DNA of 11,635 nt from NCBI GenBank assembly GCA_031279915.1, contig JAITHO010000185.1, positions 1 to 11,635 of the forward strand, written 5' to 3'. Every line of letters starts with the position of its first letter. Within the stretch, counting starts at the first letter, position 1. Below the pieces are notes generated by a model. That model worked only from the letters and a program-made list of their open reading frames with translations, did not search any database and was not told the origin of the DNA. The position numbers and the translations under genes were made by a program. This DNA comes from Tannerellaceae bacterium (lineage in GTDB: Bacteria > Bacteroidota > Bacteroidia > Bacteroidales > Tannerellaceae). Shown here piece after piece: positions 6,761-11,635 of this stretch.

Positions 6761-9700
6761 TTAGTTACGGCTCTGTGGGAATGTCCTTGTGTAAACCGTT
6801 ATGTAGTGTTCGAGATTAGGCTTGTAGGCGCTTGCTACCTCGGATTCGTTTTGCTCGGCAAAGCGCGTCACTTCGCTCATTATATACAGGTTGTTTTCCA
6901 TGTTTGCCCTTACGGTTTTTAGCATTGGCGGGCTGAGGCGGCAGTACCAATTGAGATTTTGGTTGGATATCTTGAGTATTTCGGCAAATACTTTCTCGCC
7001 TTTTTCTTTTGCTCCGAGGCGGAAATAAAATTCGGCTATATACCATGAATTGACATCCATTGGAATGTTCTCGGGCGGTAGAACTTCAACGCAGCGGTCG
7101 AGTACCTGGAGGGCTTTCTCGTTTTGTCCTTCGGCCATGAGGGCTCTGGCAAGCTGTGCGAAGACGTTGATGCGATAGGATTTGCACATGCGCATGGAGT
7201 TCTCTTCGATGTAGATGGCGGGCAGCGTGTCGCTCTTGAAGAGGCGGCGGATGGGATGGGTTTCGGGCTTGATGTTATCGATGCCTCCCCATTTGAATTT
7301 GTTCATCACGTTGTCGAACATAAGTTCGGTGTTGACGGCGAGCTGCGGATTGTTCTTAACGTCGAGCGGAACGATGCGGTAGGTTAGTCCTTGCTGCTGA
7401 AAGTATCCGTCGAGGCGAACGTACTGGTCTGACTGCACGGTGATGGCATAGTATATCGGCCGCTTCCAGTTGTTGGTGCGAATCATGTCGAGGATGGCAA
7501 GTTCTTGCTTGCCGATCATTGATTTGCCTTGCAAGTCGACGGTCATTTCTTTGAGGATATAGGGCTCATGCTTTTCCGGAATGACTTTATTGGCGACTAC
7601 GGCTGCCGAGTCGACCTTGTACTGGAGGGTTTGCGTTGGAATGAAGGCTATCGGTTCGTCGTATCTCGGAAGCTTTTTGGTTCGTTCGTCGTTCGAGCGA
7701 ACAAAGTCGAGCGCCCATCCGAGATCGACCGGCTGGTCGAGCGCTTGTATGATGCGGGTATTGTCGCGCGGCGTTCCCATGCGGTAGTCTTCGTAGTCCC
7801 ACGAGATGGGGAGGGGCTGAGATTGGTAGGCTTCGCGCTTCATCTGATTGATATACCAATCGGTTTGCAGATAGCTGGTGTTGCAAACGCGCACGTCGGT
7901 GCGTATGCCTTCAACTTCCTGTACATACCATAGCGGGAAGGTATCGTTATCGCCGTTGGTGAAGATGATGGAGTTTGGCTCGCAGGATTGGAGATAGTTG
8001 CTGCCGAAGTCGTGACAGATGTACCGTCCGGAACGATCATGATCATCCCAAGTTTGCCCTGCCATCTGAAAAGGAATAATGATGCACAACACGGATGCTA
8101 CTCCTGCTGCAACAACGGCCGGGGCCTTCGCATATCGCTCGATGATCTTGGCTATGCCGGCCACTCCGAAGCCTATCCATATCGTGAAGGCGTAGAACGA
8201 GGCGGCGTAGGCATAGTCGCGCTCGCGCGGCTGGTCGGTATACTGATTTAGATACAGTACGATGGCGATGCCGGTCATGAAAAAGAGGGAGAGGGTGATG
8301 AAGAAGCTCTGCGCTCCTTTCTGTCCGGCAAGCGCTTGATAGAACAGCCCGATGAGCCCCAGCAGAAGGGGAAGCATGTAATAAACGTTGTGCCCGTTAT
8401 TGTTGGCCATGTCGTAGGGTTGATTATCGGAGGGGCCAAGACGCGGCTCGTCGATGAACTTGATGCCGCTGATCCAGTTGCCGTTCAGGATGCCGCCGTC
8501 GCCTTGGATATCGTTCTGCCGTCCGGCAAAGTTCCACATGAAGTATCGCAGATACATGAACGATAGCTGGTAGCGGAAAAAGAACTTCAGATTCTCGCCG
8601 AACGTTGGCTTCATGACCGTTTGCTGTTCGCTGCCCTGATAGTATGTTACCGGAGAGCCCTTAAAGCCCGACCAGCTCTTGTAGCCTTCTACGTGATGCG
8701 GTTGAGTGTCGTACATGCGCGGAAAAAGCATGTTCAGCTCGTCGATGAACTTGTAATCGCGCTTGTGACTCGTAACGATGTAGCGGTCTTTTTCATTCGA
8801 CGTCTTCTTGATTACGCGATTCCATACCGGTTCTGTTTCGGAGTATTGAGGGACGAGTTTATCGCCTTGGGCTACGTATTTGACGTCGGATACGAAGGTC
8901 GGGCCGTATAGCAGAGGCGTATCGCCGTACTGCTCGCGAGCCAGGTACGTTCGCAGAGTGAATATGTCTTTAGGGTCGTTTTGATTCATAGGAGTATCTG
9001 CCGAAGCGCGTATCATGATGAGGGCGAAGGATGCATAGCCTATAACGATCACCATAAGACACAGCAGCGTTGTATTCATCAGCTTTACCTTCGTTTCCTT
9101 CATCTTATAAAGGAATACGCCCAGAGCTATTATCAGCAATGCTCCCAACCAGTATCCGCTACCGATGAAGGGTATGCCAAGGATTATGACGTTGAGAAGG
9201 AAGGCTATCTTCAAACGGATGGCATCTACCTTCGGACGCATCGTTTCGTATATCCCCCAAAAAAGTATGGCGGCTGCTATAATAATGTAGGCGAAGACTC
9301 CCGAATTATAAGGCATGCCCATCACGTTAACGAACAAGAGCTCAAATAATCCGCACACTTCAACTAAGCCTTGAACCACACCATACATCATGATGCCAAC
9401 TATGGCGAACGACAGAAGCAGGGCCAAGAGCGTGCCCTTCAAACTCGGATTCGGGAAGCGCTTATAATAATAAACCAGAACAATGGCCGGTATGCAGAGC
9501 AAATTAAGCAAGTGAACCCCTATACTCAAGCCCATCAAGTAAGCAATCAATACTATCCAACGATCAGAGTGCGGACGGTTAGCAACATCCTCCCATTTCA
9601 GAATTAACCAGAACACCAGAGCCGTGAACAATGACGAGAACGCATACACTTCGCCCTCAACAGCGCTGAACCAAAAGGTATCGCTAAACGTATATGCAAG

Positions 9701-10087
9701 TGAACCAACCAAGCCGCAGCCGATGATCGTAATCGTTTGAGCTAACGTAGGCTCTGAACCATCGGTTCCAACAATCTTGCGAGCCAAATGAGTGATCGTC
9801 CAAAACAAAAACAAGATGGTAAACGCACTGCACAGAGCCGACATCACATTGATCATTACCGGAACCTGCGTAGGATCTGACGCAAACTGTGCAAACAGAT
9901 TTGCTATCAACATGAAAAAAGGAGCCCCAGGAGGATGACCCACTTCGAGCTTAAACGCCGACGAAACGAACTCCCCACAGTCCCAAAAACTCGACGAAGG
10001 CTCAATCGTAAGTAAATAAACGGTTGACGCGGCTGCAAATGCTATCCAGCCAAATAGATTGTTGAAAAAATTGTATGTTCTCATCAT
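6761..10087 (-). CDS. DUF2723 (TMEM260-like) polytopic membrane protein, putative GT-C glycosyltransferase
   Basis: Large inner-membrane protein of the DUF2723 family, widespread in Bacteroidota. The eukaryotic relative TMEM260 is described as a protein O-mannosyltransferase, so a lipid-linked sugar transfer role is plausible but inferred. Starting from the MMRTYNFF methionines (10087 or 10084) gives about 1,107 residues; numbering is from the second. After TM1 come WDCGEF (34-39) and GHPPGAP (49-55), acidic and turn motifs typical of the N-terminal catalytic loop. Many helices span about 70-365 and 565-675. The family-typical PRERDYAYAASFYAF lies at 619-633, then a soluble part with GDNDTFPLWY (711-720) and a TPR-like helical stretch about 970-1040. 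The open frame extends to 10225, but that would overlap the muramidase gene by about 100 bases and add a non-membrane leader, so the later start is preferred. The muramidase stop is 40 bases upstream; the deacetylase ATG is 4 bases downstream. Confidence 0.92.
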   Translation of the reverse strand: MMRTYNFFNNLFGWIAFAAASTVYLLTIEPSSSFWDCGEFVSSAFKLEVGHPPGAPFFMLIANLFAQFASDPTQVPVMINVMSALCSAFTILFLFWTITHLARKIVGTDGSEPTLAQTITIIGCGLVGSLAYTFSDTFWFSAVEGEVYAFSSLFTALVFWLILKWEDVANRPHSDRWIVLIAYLMGLSIGVHLLNLLCIPAIVLVYYYKRFPNPSLKGTLLALLLSFAIVGIMMYGVVQGLVEVCGLFELLFVNVMGMPYNSGVFAYIIIAAAILFWGIYETMRPKVDAIRLKIAFLLNVIILGIPFIGSGYWLGALLIIALGVFLYKMKETKVKLMNTTLLCLMVIVIGYASFALIMIRASADTPMNQNDPKDIFTLRTYLAREQYGDTPLLYGPTFVSDVKYVAQGDKLVPQYSETEPVWNRVIKKTSNEKDRYIVTSHKRDYKFIDELNMLFPRMYDTQPHHVEGYKSWSGFKGSPVTYYQGSEQQTVMKPTFGENLKFFFRYQLSFMYLRYFMWNFAGRQNDIQGDGGILNGNWISGIKFIDEPRLGPSDNQPYDMANNNGHNVYYMLPLLLGLIGLFYQALAGQKGAQSFFITLSLFFMTGIAIVLYLNQYTDQPRERDYAYAASFYAFTIWIGFGVAGIAKIIERYAKAPAVVAAGVASVLCIIIPFQMAGQTWDDHDRSGRYICHDFGSNYLQSCEPNSIIFTNGDNDTFPLWYVQEVEGIRTDVRVCNTSYLQTDWYINQMKREAYQSQPLPISWDYEDYRMGTPRDNTRIIQALDQPVDLGWALDFVRSNDERTKKLPRYDEPIAFIPTQTLQYKVDSAAVVANKVIPEKHEPYILKEMTVDLQGKSMIGKQELAILDMIRTNNWKRPIYYAITVQSDQYVRLDGYFQQQGLTYRIVPLDVKNNPQLAVNTELMFDNVMNKFKWGGIDNIKPETHPIRRLFKSDTLPAIYIEENSMRMCKSYRINVFAQLARALMAEGQNEKALQVLDRCVEVLPPENIPMDVNSWYIAEFYFRLGAKEKGEKVFAEILKISNQNLNWYCRLSPPMLKTVRANMENNLYIMSEVTRFAEQNESEVASAYKPNLEHYITVYTRTFPQSRN

Positions 10088-10127
10088 TTTATATGTTTCA
10101 ATTATTAACGACTTAATATTCTCTTTA

Positions 10128-11333
10128 TTATTCCTGAACTTCAATGTAATCAGCATACAGCAAGTATTTGGAGCGGATCGAACGGTATGCATCCAGCTCT
10201 TCCTGCCACATAAGGCGAATCTCATCTTCGCTCATCCCCGCCAAAATCTGACGACGCAAATTAGCCTCGCCGGCCAGCAAATCAAACCAGTTAGGGCGCG
10301 AAAAAAACGACGACCGGCGACCGGATTTCTCGAAAAAGTCCATCACATATCGCAACGTCAATCCACCCGGAAAAGCAATCTCCCTAAGGTCGACACCATA
10401 GCATACCTTATTCTTATGCACCGGATTCGTATCCATATTCTCAATAGCCTCAGGCACGAACGTATAATCACCATACGAAGGGTCAGGATAACCAATCAAC
10501 TGAAAAGGAAAGAACGTGCCCCGACCAATACTCATATTCGTCCCCTCAAACCAACCCAAAGAAGCGTACAAACGAACCGCCAAGTCATTCGGCAAATTAG
10601 GCGAAGGCTTAACCGGCAAAAAATAAGGAGCCCCATGACGCCAGTTCTTGATTTTCACAACCTGAAGCCGACACGAGCCCGCGCCGCCATCAAGCCATCC
10701 CTCGCCATTAATCATACACGCCAACTCGCCCACCGTAAGGCCGTGAAGCACAGGAATAGGATCAAGACCAACAAACGACTCGTAGCCCTTCTTCCTAACC
10801 GGCCCATCCACAAAATCATTAGGATTAGGACGATCAAGAACCACAAACTCCTTGCCGCTCGCCGCACAAGCATCCATCACATAATGCATCGTACTGATGT
10901 AAGTAAAAAAACGAACCCCAACATCCTGAATGTCGAAAACAAGCACGTCAAGATCAGATAGCTGCGACGCCGCCGGCTTGCGATTACGACCGTAGAGCGA
11001 CAACACCGGCAAACCCGTACGCACATCCCGACTGTCGTCAACCGGAGCCCCAGCCTCCTCCATCCCCCTGAAACCATGCTCAGGAGCAAATACTTTGCGC
11101 ACATCCACCCCACGAGCCAGCAATGTATCAAGCAAATGAACACGAGAACGATCCAGAATCGACGACTGATTCACAACCAGCCCAACACGCTTATCGCCAA
11201 GCAACTCCACAACCAAATCCATCTGCTCAGCTCCCGTGATCACAGGCGCCTTGCGTTGCGCCGAAAGCTGAAAAAACGAAGCCATAAACATAGATGCAAC
11301 CCAAATAAGGAGCCTCACAACCTTTAATTTCAT
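10128..11333 (-). CDS. namZ: NamZ-like exo-beta-N-acetylmuramidase (DUF1343, GH171)
   Basis: Probable exo-acting hydrolase releasing MurNAc from non-reducing ends of peptidoglycan fragments; NamZ of Bacillus subtilis and its Tannerella homologue define this activity. It has 401 residues with a signal peptide (MKLKVVRLLI, hydrophobic core, cleavage probably after LSA at 23-25), so it acts in the periplasm or outside the cell. Family motifs: FAPEHGFRG (82-90, with the conserved Glu-His pair), FDIQDVGVRFFTYISTM (133-149), LDRPNP (166-171), SPNLPN (244-249) and EGTNMSIGRGT (263-273). Length is normal and no motif is broken. It is the first gene of a probable operon with the DUF2723 gene 40 bases downstream and the deacetylase after that. 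A strong -7 match lies about 30 bases upstream. Codons end in T or G more often than in the efflux genes. Assignment to the family is secure; the exact substrate is inferred. Confidence 0.93.
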   Translation of the reverse strand: MKLKVVRLLIWVASMFMASFFQLSAQRKAPVITGAEQMDLVVELLGDKRVGLVVNQSSILDRSRVHLLDTLLARGVDVRKVFAPEHGFRGMEEAGAPVDDSRDVRTGLPVLSLYGRNRKPAASQLSDLDVLVFDIQDVGVRFFTYISTMHYVMDACAASGKEFVVLDRPNPNDFVDGPVRKKGYESFVGLDPIPVLHGLTVGELACMINGEGWLDGGAGSCRLQVVKIKNWRHGAPYFLPVKPSPNLPNDLAVRLYASLGWFEGTNMSIGRGTFFPFQLIGYPDPSYGDYTFVPEAIENMDTNPVHKNKVCYGVDLREIAFPGGLTLRYVMDFFEKSGRRSSFFSRPNWFDLLAGEANLRRQILAGMSEDEIRLMWQEELDAYRSIRSKYLLYADYIEVQE

Positions 11334-11361
11334 ATAAAAAATTTAATGATTTACTTGCCTG

Positions 11362-11393
11362 CAAATGTAACCGAAACTTTCAGAATCCAGAAA
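11362..11393 (-). promoter_or_regulatory. Bacteroidota-type promoter for the muramidase operon
   Basis: On the minus strand, TACATTTG (11362-11369) is an exact match to the Bacteroidota -7 element TAnnTTTG. About 20 bases further upstream is a T-rich stretch (around 11388-11395, TTTTTCTG reading downstream) that could serve as the -33 element, though it is not a clean TTTG. Transcription would begin roughly 20 bases before the muramidase ATG at 11331-11333, giving a short AT-rich leader. Confidence 0.6.
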
Positions 11394-11395
11394 AA

Positions 11396-11510
11396 CACAG
11401 CGCTCCCCTCCAACAACTCAATCCGCCCCCGCCATCCACCCTCCCCGCCATCACAACAATACTCAAGCTCAAAAAATAAAGCGCAACAAAAAATAAAAAT
11501 CAAAAGCCTT
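11396..11510. other. Intergenic A/C-rich stretch upstream of the muramidase operon
   Basis: The plus strand here is almost free of G and poor in T: first C-rich (about 11400-11453), then A-rich (about 11474-11510). No coding signature, hairpin or repeat was recognised. It separates the muramidase promoter from the unassigned segment at the window edge. Confidence 0.5.
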
Positions 11511-11635
11511 CAAAAATATTTTGGCGGAGATAAAACACGTGTCGTTGTCCACGAGAAAAGTTGTTTGCCAAAAAAACATTCGTTCATGGCGTCAAAAAAC
11601 TGCTGGACGCCGATAAGAAGTGTTATTTCCGTCCA
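11510..11635 (-). other. Unassigned open segment at the window edge, possible 3' end of another gene
   Basis: A minus-strand frame is open from the window edge for 41 codons and stops at 11510-11512 (C-terminus LSPPKYF). It could be the tail of a further gene in the same direction, but no family is recognised. Two plus-strand frames also run open across the segment to the window edge, one ending with GVKKLLDADKKCYFRP and one with FMASKNCWTPIRSV, so reading direction cannot be decided. The DNA itself looks loosely periodic at about 20-22 bases (GTCC at 11547 and 11631, GTCAAAAAAC at 11591), so a degenerate repeat is an alternative. Confidence 0.2.

Noticed and set aside
10095..10102. Array half-site GTTTCAAT between the muramidase and DUF2723 genes
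   Set aside because: Only one 8-base half matches and no mirror arm follows; a chance match of this size is expected in a window of this length.
10088..10225. N-terminal extension of the DUF2723 protein beginning MRFALCGRKS
   Set aside because: It would overlap the muramidase gene by about 100 bases and place a non-conserved leader before the typical MRTYNFFNN start and first membrane helix.
10059..10961. Plus-strand open frame opposite the muramidase gene
   Set aside because: Lys/Arg-rich antisense frame created by the A/C-rich strand bias; the minus strand carries all NamZ family motifs.

Overview
The window reads as chromosomal DNA of a Bacteroidota member, most likely of the order Bacteroidales. 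The case rests on a very long DUF2723 membrane protein with the family's PRERDY segment, a NamZ-type (DUF1343) exo-muramidase, weak Shine-Dalgarno sequences, and a match to the Bacteroidota -7 promoter element (TAnnTTTG) upstream of the muramidase gene. The genus cannot be settled from this window. All six confidently called genes lie on the minus strand, so transcription runs right to left.

Right part (about 11,370 to 6,118): a probable three-gene envelope operon. A promoter near 11,362 leads into a secreted NamZ-like exo-N-acetylmuramidase. After 40 bases comes a DUF2723 (TMEM260-like) polytopic membrane protein of about 1,107 residues, and 4 bases later a NodB-family polysaccharide deacetylase. 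The common theme is envelope glycan: trimming muramic-acid-containing peptidoglycan, a putative GT-C type glycosyl transfer, and deacetylation of an amino sugar. This grouping is inferred from spacing and family knowledge.

Middle (5,382 to 6,117): a 736-base gap without a convincing gene. It contains the most striking object in the window, an array of eleven palindromic units in strict 41-42 base register. Nine units have perfect 6-base arms around a 2-base spacer. Six carry TCAATA..TATTGA and three carry TCGATA..TATCGA, so a base-pair-preserving double change separates the two ends of the array. Two central units have decayed but stay in register. Between the array and the next operon are a GC-rich palindrome and a possible weak promoter.

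Left part (5,381 to the left edge): a classical tripartite RND efflux operon. It has a membrane fusion protein, an inner-membrane HAE1-type RND pump 10 bases downstream, and a TolC-like outer-membrane protein whose ATG overlaps the pump's TGA (ATGA). The TolC-like gene runs off the window after 410 codons. No dedicated regulator gene is visible.

Right edge (11,334 to 11,635): an intergenic stretch with the muramidase promoter, an A/C-rich tract, and a terminal segment of about 120 bases that may be the end of another gene or part of a degenerate repeat. It cannot be assigned.
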